Assembly: GCA_963785755.1 (NCBI GenBank)
Contig: CAWAXG010000050.1
Location: forward strand, 186,001 to 250,000
Direction of reading: 5' to 3'
Origin: JACCXG01 sp963785755
Lineage (GTDB): Bacteria; Acidobacteriota; Vicinamibacteria; Vicinamibacterales; 2-12-FULL-66-21
Length of the DNA stretch: 64,000 nt
The notes beneath the pieces were generated by a model. The model saw only the letters and a program-made list of their open reading frames with translations. It was not told the origin of the DNA and ran no database searches. The translations under genes and the position numbers were made by a program. Shown here piece after piece: positions 8,583 to 15,784 of the stretch (position 1 is its first letter; every line of letters starts with the position of its first letter).

Positions 8583-8954
8583 ATGCACGGCTGGGTGCCT
8601 ATCCTGATCATGATCGGCCTCGGGGCAGGCTTCGGGCTGGTCAACGTCATGGTCCCGCGCCTGCTGGGGCCGAAGAAACCCACCCCGGAAAAGCTCGCCC
8701 CCTACGAATGCGGCATGCCTCCGGTCGGCGACGCGCGCGAGCGGCATCCCGTCAAGTTCTACCTCGTCGCGATGATCTTCCTGCTCTTCGACATCGAGGT
8801 CGCCTTCCTCTATCCCTTCGCAATGGCCATCCGCGAGCTGCGATGGTTTGGCTTCGTGCAGCTCGTCGTGTTCTTCCTCATCCTTGCCGTCGGCTATGTG
8901 TACGTCTGGCGCAAGGGTGTGCTCGACTGGGGCAAGGAACACGAGCGCGTGTGA
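8583..8954 (+). CDS. nuoA: NADH-quinone oxidoreductase subunit A
   Basis: 123 residues. This is the small membrane subunit of complex I, with three transmembrane helices, located next to the quinone cavity. The start at ATG 8583 follows a good ribosome binding site and gives the usual NuoA length; a longer in-frame start at 8463 would add 40 unlikely residues. The family signature is visible: LAPYECGMPPVGDARERHPVKFYLVAMIFLLFDIEVAFLYP, with the conserved Glu and Asp of the second helix. First gene of the operon; nuoB follows after 16 nt. Confidence 0.95.
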   Translation: MHGWVPILIMIGLGAGFGLVNVMVPRLLGPKKPTPEKLAPYECGMPPVGDARERHPVKFYLVAMIFLLFDIEVAFLYPFAMAIRELRWFGFVQLVVFFLILAVGYVYVWRKGVLDWGKEHERV

Positions 8955-8970
8955 GCTCGAGTGAAACGCT

Positions 8971-9438
8971 ATGGCTGATATCGAGATTCCCGTCCTCACC
9001 ACAACCGTCGACAAGGTCGTCCGCTGGGCCCGCCGATCGTCGATCTGGCCGGTCACCTTCGGCCTCGCCTGCTGTGCCATCGAGATGATGGCGATGAGCG
9101 CCTCCCGCTACGACATTGCGCGGTTCGGCGCCGAGGTGTTTCGCGGGTCGCCGCGCCAGTCCGATCTGATGATCGTGGCCGGCCGGCTCTCCCGGAAGAT
9201 GGCGCCGGTGCTGCGCCGTATCTACGACCAGATGCCCGAGCCCAAGTACGTCATCTCCATGGGCGCGTGCGCATCGGTCGGCGGCGTCTTCGACAACTAC
9301 GCCATCGTCCAGGGCGTGGATCAGGTCGTGCCCGTGGACGTGTTCGTGCCCGGCTGCCCGCCGCGGCCCGAAGCGCTCATCTACGGCATCATCCAGCTGC
9401 AGAAGAAAATCGATCAGACGAAGACGACGTTTGGTTAA
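8971..9438 (+). CDS. nuoB: NADH-quinone oxidoreductase subunit B
   Basis: 155 residues. NuoB holds the terminal [4Fe-4S] cluster N2, which hands electrons to quinone. All four ligands are present: adjacent Cys34-Cys35 in GLACCAIEMM, Cys100 in SMGACASVGG and Cys129 in VPGCPPRPEA. The length and the RYDIARFGAEVFRGSPRQ stretch are standard. It lies between nuoA and nuoC in the canonical order. Confidence 0.97.
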   Translation: MADIEIPVLTTTVDKVVRWARRSSIWPVTFGLACCAIEMMAMSASRYDIARFGAEVFRGSPRQSDLMIVAGRLSRKMAPVLRRIYDQMPEPKYVISMGACASVGGVFDNYAIVQGVDQVVPVDVFVPGCPPRPEALIYGIIQLQKKIDQTKTTFG

Positions 9439-9459
9439 TCGCCGTCACGCCGATTCATC

Positions 9460-9984
9460 ATGCAGAGCCTGACCGAACTGTTTCCCGGTCTCGAAGAGGC
9501 GCCGTCCGCCGACATGCCGACGGTCTACGTGCCGCTCGAGCGGATTGTCGAGGTGGCGCGGGCGTCGCGCGATGCGGGCTTCAGCGTGCTCATCGACGCG
9601 ATTCCCGTGGACCTCTTTCCGCGCGAGCCCCGGTTCGAGATCTCGTACTTGCTGCTGAATCCCGGCGGCAGCGGTAGTGGACCGGCGCGGGCCCGACTGA
9701 AGGTGCGTGTTCCGGGCGCCTCGCCGAGGATGCCGACGCTGTCGGACGTCTGGCCCGCCGCGAACTGGGCCGAGCGTGAGGCCTACGACCTGTTCGGCAT
9801 CGAGTTCGACGGCCATCCCGATCTGCGGCGGATCCTGATGCCGGACGACTGGGAAGGCTTTCCGTTGCGCAAGGACTATCCGGTCCAGATCAAGGAGCCG
9901 GTGAAGACCTACGAACCGATCCAGCTGACGCCGGAGGAGTTCGCCGCGAACGTGGAAGCCGCGCGGGATCGCGGGAAGGGCTGA
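9460..9984 (+). CDS. nuoC: NADH-quinone oxidoreductase subunit C
   Basis: 174 residues, the 30-kDa subunit of the peripheral arm, present here as a separate gene rather than fused to nuoD. The family signature lies near residues 105-145: WAEREAYDLFGIEFDGHP then RRILMPDDWEGFPLRKDYP. The stop overlaps the next start (gmhA, not nuoD) as TGATG. The Pro-rich, Glu-rich tail after KTYEPIQLTPEEF is typical of acidobacterial and cyanobacterial-type NuoC. Confidence 0.95.
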   Translation: MQSLTELFPGLEEAPSADMPTVYVPLERIVEVARASRDAGFSVLIDAIPVDLFPREPRFEISYLLLNPGGSGSGPARARLKVRVPGASPRMPTLSDVWPAANWAEREAYDLFGIEFDGHPDLRRILMPDDWEGFPLRKDYPVQIKEPVKTYEPIQLTPEEFAANVEAARDRGKG

Positions 9985-10568
9985 TGCTGGTCAACGCGCT
10001 CGAGGCGACTCGCGTGGTCGAAGCGGCGCTCGACGCGACCATCGCGCTGCACCAGCAGATGCGATCGCTCGATCTGTCCGCGGTCGTCCGGGCAGCCGAT
10101 GCGGTGCTCGACGCGTACGCGGCGGGGGGAAAGGTTCTGGCCTTCGGCAACGGCGGGAGCTCGGCCGACGCACAGCATTTCGCCGCGGAGCTGGTCGGGC
10201 GGTTCGAGCGCGATCGGGCCGGGATGGCGGCGATTGCGCTGACCACCGACACGTGCACGATGACCAGCGTCGCCAACGACTACGGGTTCGAGCGGATCTT
10301 CGCGCGGCAGATTGAAGCGCTCGGACGCGCCGGCGACGTCGCGGTGGCGATTTCGACCAGCGGCGACTCGCCGAACGTGGTCGCGGGACTGCGGGAAGCC
10401 GCCGCGCGCGGGCTGCGGACGATTGCGCTGACCGGGCGGAACGGCGGGGCGCTCGGCGCGATGGCGGAGATTCATATCAACGTGCCGCACGACACCACGT
10501 GCCGCGTGCAGGAGGTCCACATGACGCTCCTCCACGCCATCTGCGGCATCGTCGAGCGCAGGAGCTGA
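9984..10568 (+). CDS. gmhA: Phosphoheptose isomerase (sedoheptulose 7-phosphate isomerase), embedded in the nuo operon
   Basis: 194 residues, SIS-domain fold. It converts sedoheptulose 7-phosphate to D-glycero-D-manno-heptose 7-phosphate, the first step of ADP-heptose synthesis for LPS. Visible features are the phosphate loop GNGGSSADA (55-63), His65 and Glu69 in AQHFAAEL, STSGDSPNV, and Gln176/His184 in VQEVHMTLLH; these match the zinc and catalytic positions of GmhA. It overlaps nuoC by 1 nt and is 9 nt from nuoD, so it is surely co-transcribed with complex I. The heptose kinase gene lies 20 kb away at 30591-31550. A DiaA-like role is possible, but the zinc residues favour GmhA. Confidence 0.87.
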   Translation: MLVNALEATRVVEAALDATIALHQQMRSLDLSAVVRAADAVLDAYAAGGKVLAFGNGGSSADAQHFAAELVGRFERDRAGMAAIALTTDTCTMTSVANDYGFERIFARQIEALGRAGDVAVAISTSGDSPNVVAGLREAAARGLRTIALTGRNGGALGAMAEIHINVPHDTTCRVQEVHMTLLHAICGIVERRS

Positions 10569-10577
10569 GGGATAGAC

Positions 10578-11774
10578 ATGGCGGAAGCAGCGGCGCCGGA
10601 ACTTCGCAGCGAAGTGATGACGGTGAACATGGGGCCGCAGCACCCCAGCACGCACGGCGTGCTGCGCATCGTGCTGCAGCTCTCGGGTGAAGAGGTCATC
10701 GGCGCCGACACCACCATCGGGTTCCTGCACACCGGCATCGAGAAGACCGCGGAACAGAAGAAATGGCAGCAGGTGATCCCGCTCGTCGAGCGGATGGACT
10801 ACCTCGCCGCGCAGTCCAACAGCCTGGCGTTCTGTCTCGCCGTCGAAAAGATGCTCGGAGTCGACACGCCGCAGCGCGTCAAGGACATTCGTGTCCTCAT
10901 CGCCGAGCTGCAGCGGATCGCGAGCCACCTGGTGTGGCTGGGCACGCACGGTCTCGAAATCGGCGCGGTCTCGGTGATGATGTACTGCTTCCGCGAACGG
11001 GAGCAGCTGCTCAACATCAACGAGATGCTCGCGGGCTTCCGGATGTTCCCGAGCTACATCCGCATCGGCGGCTTGCGCGAAGATCTTCCCGACGGTTTTC
11101 ACCACGCGGTCAACACGTTCCTCGGCAAGTTCCCCGACAAGCTGAACGAGTACGAAGATCTGCTGACCAAGAACCAGGTCTGGCTGAAACGGACGAAAGG
11201 CGTCGGCGTGATGACCCGCGCGGACGCCCTCGGCTACGGATTGGTGGGACCGATGGCGCGGGCCACCGGCCTGAACTACGACGTCCGCAAGGCCTTTCCC
11301 TACCTGAACTACGACACCTACGAGTTCGACGTCCCGCTGGGCGTCGCCGGGGACGTCTACGATCGTTACTTGTGCCGGATGGAGGAGATGCGCCAGAGCA
11401 CGCGTATCGCCAAGCAGGCGATCGAGCGCATCAGCCCGCGCGGCATCTTCGACATTCGCGACTACCGCATCGTGCCGCCGCCGAAGGACAAGGTCTATTC
11501 CGAGATGGAAGCGCTGATCCAGCACTTCCTGATTTACTCGCAGGGGTTCACCGTGCCGGCGGGCGAGGTCTACGTGCCGATCGAAGGCCCGCGCGGCGAG
11601 CACGGATTCACGATTTTCTCCGACGGCACGAACCGTCCGTACCGGATCAAGCTGCGGGCACCGTCCTTCTATGCCTGCCAGGGACTGCCGAAGCTGATCG
11701 TCGGCGGCATGATTGCCGACGTCATCGCGGTGATCGGGTCGACGGATGTCGTCATGGGAGACGTCGATCGATGA
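10578..11774 (+). CDS. nuoD: NADH-quinone oxidoreductase subunit D
   Basis: 398 residues, the 49-kDa subunit that forms the quinone site together with NuoB. It begins with the family hallmark MGPQHPSTHGVLRIVLQLSGEEV. It also carries GFLHTGIEK, the long central helix region and the C-terminal EGPRGEHGFTIFSDG...RAPSF, ending in VIGSTDVVMGDVDR, the standard NuoD terminus. The stop overlaps the nuoE start as ATGA. Confidence 0.97.
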   Translation: MAEAAAPELRSEVMTVNMGPQHPSTHGVLRIVLQLSGEEVIGADTTIGFLHTGIEKTAEQKKWQQVIPLVERMDYLAAQSNSLAFCLAVEKMLGVDTPQRVKDIRVLIAELQRIASHLVWLGTHGLEIGAVSVMMYCFREREQLLNINEMLAGFRMFPSYIRIGGLREDLPDGFHHAVNTFLGKFPDKLNEYEDLLTKNQVWLKRTKGVGVMTRADALGYGLVGPMARATGLNYDVRKAFPYLNYDTYEFDVPLGVAGDVYDRYLCRMEEMRQSTRIAKQAIERISPRGIFDIRDYRIVPPPKDKVYSEMEALIQHFLIYSQGFTVPAGEVYVPIEGPRGEHGFTIFSDGTNRPYRIKLRAPSFYACQGLPKLIVGGMIADVIAVIGSTDVVMGDVDR

Positions 11775-12376
11775 GTTTCCATCCGTTGATGGTCTACGAC
11801 CCCGCGCGCTTCCAGCGTTCGGAGCGCAAGCTGGTCGAAGAAGGGCCCGAGTTCGTGTTCACGCGCCAGCGCCGCGCGTATCTCGACGATCTGCTGACCA
11901 AGTATCCGCCCGACCGCAAGCGTTCGGCGGTGCTCGCGGCGCTGTATCTCGTCCAGGAACAGCAGGGGTATCTCACCGCGAACGGCATGCGTCACGTGGC
12001 CGGGATTCTCGACATGACGCCGGCCGAAGTCGAGGACGTGGCGACGTACTACGTCATGTTCTTCAGGGAGAAGGTCGGCAAGTACGTGATCCAGGTGTGC
12101 CGGACGCTGTCCTGCGCGCTGGCCGGCGCCGAGCGCGTCACCGAAGCGCTGTCAGCGAAGCTCGGGATCGCGCCCGGAGAGACCGATCCGTCCGGCATGT
12201 TCACGCTGCTCGAGTTCGAGTGCCTCGGCGCCTGCGATCGCGCGCCGATCGTGATGGTCAACAACGAGCACTGGCACGAGAAGGTGCGGCCCGAGGACGT
12301 CGGCACGCTGGTCGAAGAGATGGTCACGCGCGGCGAGAGCGCGTTCACGGGGTGTCATCTCAAGGTTGAACGATGA
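11771..12376 (+). CDS. nuoE: NADH-quinone oxidoreductase subunit E
   Basis: 201 residues, the thioredoxin-like [2Fe-2S] (N1a) subunit of the NADH-oxidising module. The start ATG 11771 sits in the stop of nuoD. All four ligands are present: Cys110 and Cys115 (CRTLSC) and Cys151 and Cys155 (CLGAC). The helical N-terminal domain (RRAYLDDLLTKYPPDRKRSAV) is intact. A 244-nt gap full of repeats separates it from nuoF, unlike the tight junctions elsewhere in the operon. Confidence 0.96.
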   Translation: MSFHPLMVYDPARFQRSERKLVEEGPEFVFTRQRRAYLDDLLTKYPPDRKRSAVLAALYLVQEQQGYLTANGMRHVAGILDMTPAEVEDVATYYVMFFREKVGKYVIQVCRTLSCALAGAERVTEALSAKLGIAPGETDPSGMFTLLEFECLGACDRAPIVMVNNEHWHEKVRPEDVGTLVEEMVTRGESAFTGCHLKVER

Positions 12377-12620
12377 CAACTCCCAACCCCCAACTCCCAA
12401 AGCGCGCCGTTCGAAGGAGCGCGGTGAAGTTCGCCTCAACGAGCCTGATCGTTCGAATTTCATCCCGCCGCGTCGAATGCTTCGTTTGGGAGTTGCCCGC
12501 CGCCGCTCGTCGGCACAATCGCACCCGACGAGCTCTGGCGAGGCCTCGCCGTAGCGCGCGTCGATCCGTGCGCGCGGAGGCGGGGGAGTTGGAGGTTGGG
12601 AGTTAACGATCGATACATCA
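12377..12620. repeat. Repeat-filled gap between nuoE and nuoF
   Basis: This gap is bounded by the motif CAACTCCCAA (12379-12388 and again at 12395-12404) and its reverse complement TTGGGAGTT (12487-12495, 12596-12604), so the segment can fold on itself. The same CAACTCCCAA word occurs at about 1613, 30568 (inverted) and 55291-55314. No gene is visible in it. Confidence 0.65.
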
Positions 12621-13920
12621 ATGGAACCAGTACCTAACCAAATACGTCCGCGAGCCGAACAGCTTCACGCTCGACTTCTTCCTGCAGCGCCACCAGGGCT
12701 ACGAGGGGCTGCGGAAGGCCTTCGCGATGGAGCCCGCTGCCGTCATCGACATGGTGAAGGCCTCGGGACTCCGCGGCCGCGGCGGCGCGGGGTTTCCCAC
12801 CGGCTTGAAGTGGCAGTTCGTCGACAAGAAGACCGAGCCGCGCTACATCGCCTGCAACGCCGACGAGAGCGAGCCGGGCACGTTCAAGGACCACGTGCTG
12901 ATGGAGCGCAATCCGCACCTGCTGTTCGAAGGGTGCCTGATCGGCTGCTGGGCGATCGGCGCGAAGGTCGCCTACATCTACATCCGCGGCGAGTTCTTGC
13001 ACGTGCAGAAACTGATGGAGGCCGAGCTCGCCAAGGCGTACGCCCAGGGCTACGCCGGCAAGAACATCATGGGCTCCGGCTTCGACTGCGACATCGTCAT
13101 TCACCGCGGCGCCGGCGCCTACGAGGCTGGCGAGGAGACCGCGCTGATCGAGTCGCTCGAAGGCAAGCGTGCGCAGCCGCGCATCAAGCCGCCGTTTCCG
13201 GCCGTCTCCGGCCTGTACAACAAGCCGACCGCGGTCAACAACGTCGAGACGCTCTGCAACCTGCCCTCGATTCTGCTGAACGGCGCCGAATGGTTCGCGG
13301 GCCTCGGCCCCGAAAAGAACGGCGGTCCGAAGCTGTTCTGCGTCAGCGGCCACGTCAGGAAGCCGGGCGTGTACGAAACCTCGATGCACACGACGCTGCG
13401 CGAGCTGATTTACGACTACGCCGGCGGGATTCGCGACGGCCACGAGCTCAAGGCGGTCATTCCGGGAGGCTCGTCGGTGCCGATCCTGCTGCCGCATCAG
13501 CTCGACATCCCCGCCTCGTTCGACGATGTGGCGAAGGCCGGATCGATGCTCGGTTCCGCCGGCATCATCGTCATGGACGAGACGACCTGCATGGTCTGGG
13601 CGGCGCGCAATCTCCTCTACTTCTACAAGCACGAATCGTGCGGCAAGTGCACGCCCTGCCGTGAAGGCGGCGACTGGCTCTACAAGATCCTGACGCGCAT
13701 CGAGAACGGCGAAGGCGAGATGCGCGACATCGATCTGCTGAACAGCATCGGCGCGAACATCGTCGGCAAGACCTTGTGCGCGTTCGGCGACGCCGCCGCG
13801 ACGCCGTCCCTGACCACGGTGAAACACTTCAGGGCCGAGTTCGAGGCGCACGTGCGCGAAGGCCGTTGCACGTTGCCCGCCGACTGGCGGGCGGCGAGCC
13901 CGCTCGTAGGGGCGCACTGA
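12621..13920 (+). CDS. nuoF: NADH-quinone oxidoreductase subunit F, with one extra base near the start
   Basis: This subunit binds NADH, FMN and a [4Fe-4S] cluster. Uninterrupted translation from ATG 12727 gives 397 residues, but the 100 nt upstream in that frame encode a typical NuoF N-terminus (LTKYVREPNSFTLDFFLQR) with no start codon. The ATG at 12621 is in another frame, and removing one C at about 12633-12634 gives MEPVLTKYV... and a full 432-residue protein. Motifs: GRGGAGFPTGLKW (FMN/NADH site), ADESEPGTFKD, and the cluster ligands in SCGKCTPCREG (about 13638-13666) plus TLCAFGDAA. The stop overlaps nuoH as TGATG. The missing N-terminal 35 residues are probably an assembly effect. Confidence 0.93.
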
Positions 13921-14966
13921 TGGAGGCGCTGCAGAGCTGGCTGCCCCCGGCGCGGATCACCGTTCACCTGGGTCTGATCGTCATCATCTTCAACATGCTC
14001 GTGATGTCGGCCGCCTTCATGGTGTGGCTCGAGCGGAAGGTGTGCGCGTGGATTCAGGACCGCAATGGTCCGAACCGGGTCGGCTTCGAGGGAGCGCTGC
14101 AGCCGTTCGCCGACGTCTTCAAGCTGATGTTCAAGGAGGACCTGCGGCCGAAGGCGGCCGACGCGGCCCTCTTCTTCATCGCGCCGATCATCTCGGCGGC
14201 CACGGCGTTCGCGGCGTTTTCCGTTGTGCCGTTCGGGTCGGAGACCACGCTTTGGGGATTGCTCGACGAAGCCATGCCGCTCGAGGTGACCGACGTCAAC
14301 GTGGCGGTTCTGGTCGTCTTCGCCATCGCGTCGATGGGCGTCTACGGCATCGTCCTGGCCGGCTGGTCGTCGAACAGCAAGTATTCACTGCTCGGTGGTC
14401 TGCGCTCGGCGGCGCAGATGATCAGCTACGAGCTGTCGTACGGGATGGCGCTGGCCGCGGTGATCATGCTCGCCGGGTCGCTCTCACTCCGGGAGATCGT
14501 CCTCAATCAGTCTGGCTACTGGCTCGGCTTCATCCCGAAGTGGTACGTCTTCCTGCAGCCGCTCGGGTTCCTGATCTACATGATTGCGGGCGTTGCCGAG
14601 ACCAACCGGGCCCCGTTCGACTTTCCCGAGGCGGAGCAGGAGCTCGTGGCCGGCTACCACACGGAATACAGCGCGATGGCCTTCGCGATGTTCTTCCTGG
14701 CCGAATACGTGAACATGGTCACCGTTTCGGCGGTGGCGACCAGCCTGTATCTCGGAGGCTGGCTCGGTCCGTTCCTGCCCGACTGGCTGCAGTGGGTGTA
14801 CTTCCTCATCAAGGTGTTCCTGATTCTGTTCTTCTACGTGTGGATGCGCTGGACGCTGCCGCGTTACCGGTACGACCAGCTGATGGAGTTCGGATGGAAG
14901 TGGCTGCTGCCGGCGGCGACGCTGAATCTGATCCTCACGGCGGCGCTGGTGCTGTGGGTCGGATGA
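13920..14966 (+). CDS. nuoH: NADH-quinone oxidoreductase subunit H
   Basis: 348 residues, the membrane subunit that joins the peripheral arm to the membrane arm and shapes the quinone tunnel. Visible signatures: VWLERKVCAWIQDRNGPNRVG near the N-terminus, and AGVAETNRAPFDFPEAEQELVAGYHTEYS near residues 225-253, the two classical NuoH signatures. About eight transmembrane segments. The start ATG 13920 overlaps the nuoF stop. nuoG would normally precede it and nuoI would follow; neither is present. Confidence 0.96.
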   Translation: MEALQSWLPPARITVHLGLIVIIFNMLVMSAAFMVWLERKVCAWIQDRNGPNRVGFEGALQPFADVFKLMFKEDLRPKAADAALFFIAPIISAATAFAAFSVVPFGSETTLWGLLDEAMPLEVTDVNVAVLVVFAIASMGVYGIVLAGWSSNSKYSLLGGLRSAAQMISYELSYGMALAAVIMLAGSLSLREIVLNQSGYWLGFIPKWYVFLQPLGFLIYMIAGVAETNRAPFDFPEAEQELVAGYHTEYSAMAFAMFFLAEYVNMVTVSAVATSLYLGGWLGPFLPDWLQWVYFLIKVFLILFFYVWMRWTLPRYRYDQLMEFGWKWLLPAATLNLILTAALVLWVG

Positions 14967-14967
14967 G

Positions 14968-15480
14968 ATGGAAATAATCGCTTTCTACATCTTCGCCGCC
15001 CTCGCGGTGATCGCCTCTCTCGGCGTCATCGGGCAGGGCAACCCGATGCACAGCGTGATGCTGCTGATCGTGTCGTTCGGCGCGCTGTCCGGGCTCTACA
15101 TCCTCCTCGACGCCCCCTTCACCGCGGTCACGCAGATCATCATTTACGCCGGCGCCATCATGGTGCTGTTCCTGTTCGTGGTCATGCTGCTGAACGTGCC
15201 GCGCGAGGAGGCGTTCCCGACGCCGGCCATCGTCGTCAATCCGGCGACGAGGTGGCTCGGCGCGCTGCTGGCCGTGGCGCTGGCAATCGAGGTGATCTGG
15301 GGGCTGTCCCGGCTCGGGCCGACCTGGTTCGGACAGGATCCGGAGGCGACCGGCGTCAGCTCGGTCGCGCGGATTGGATCGGTGCTGTTCACGCAGCATG
15401 CGTTCGCGTTCGAGGCGACGTCGATCCTGATCCTGGTGGCGATGGTTGGCGCGATCGTGCTCGCGCGGAGAGAACGCTGA
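14968..15480 (+). CDS. nuoJ: NADH-quinone oxidoreductase subunit J
   Basis: 170 residues, five hydrophobic segments. GNPMHSVMLLIVSFGALSGLYILLDAPFTAVTQIIIYAGAIMVLFLFVVMLL is the typical NuoJ core containing the pi-bulge helix 3. It starts 1 nt after the nuoH stop and is followed by nuoK after 1 nt. nuoI is missing from its usual place between nuoH and nuoJ. Confidence 0.94.
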   Translation: MEIIAFYIFAALAVIASLGVIGQGNPMHSVMLLIVSFGALSGLYILLDAPFTAVTQIIIYAGAIMVLFLFVVMLLNVPREEAFPTPAIVVNPATRWLGALLAVALAIEVIWGLSRLGPTWFGQDPEATGVSSVARIGSVLFTQHAFAFEATSILILVAMVGAIVLARRER

Positions 15481-15481
15481 G

Positions 15482-15784
15482 ATGGTGCCGCTCAATCACT
15501 ATCTGATCCTCTCGGGGCTGCTGTTTTCGATCGGGACGGCGGGCGTGTTCCTGCGCAAGAACCTGATCACCGTGCTCCTCTCGATCGAGATCATGCTGAA
15601 CGCCGTGAACCTCACGTTCGTGGCGGTCGGCCGGTATCTCGGCAGCGTCGATGGTCAGATCATCACGTTCTTCGTGATGACCGTTGCGGCCGCGGAAGCG
15701 GCGGTCGGACTGGCGCTGGTCATCTCCCTGTTCCGTCATCGTGAGACGCTCAACCCCGACGCGTTCACGTCGTTGAAATGGTGA
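15482..15784 (+). CDS. nuoK: NADH-quinone oxidoreductase subunit K
   Basis: 100 residues and three transmembrane helices, the expected NuoK size. The start ATG 15482 gives MVPLNHYLILSG. SIEIMLNAVNLTF carries the conserved membrane Glu of the proton channel and MTVAAAEAAVGLAL the second one. It overlaps the start of nuoL. Confidence 0.96.
   Translation: MVPLNHYLILSGLLFSIGTAGVFLRKNLITVLLSIEIMLNAVNLTFVAVGRYLGSVDGQIITFFVMTVAAAEAAVGLALVISLFRHRETLNPDAFTSLKW

Noticed and set aside
9984..10568. DiaA (DnaA-binding SIS protein) as the identity of the SIS gene
   Set aside because: The His/Glu and Gln/His positions typical of zinc-dependent GmhA are all present, and heptose genes exist in the same window.
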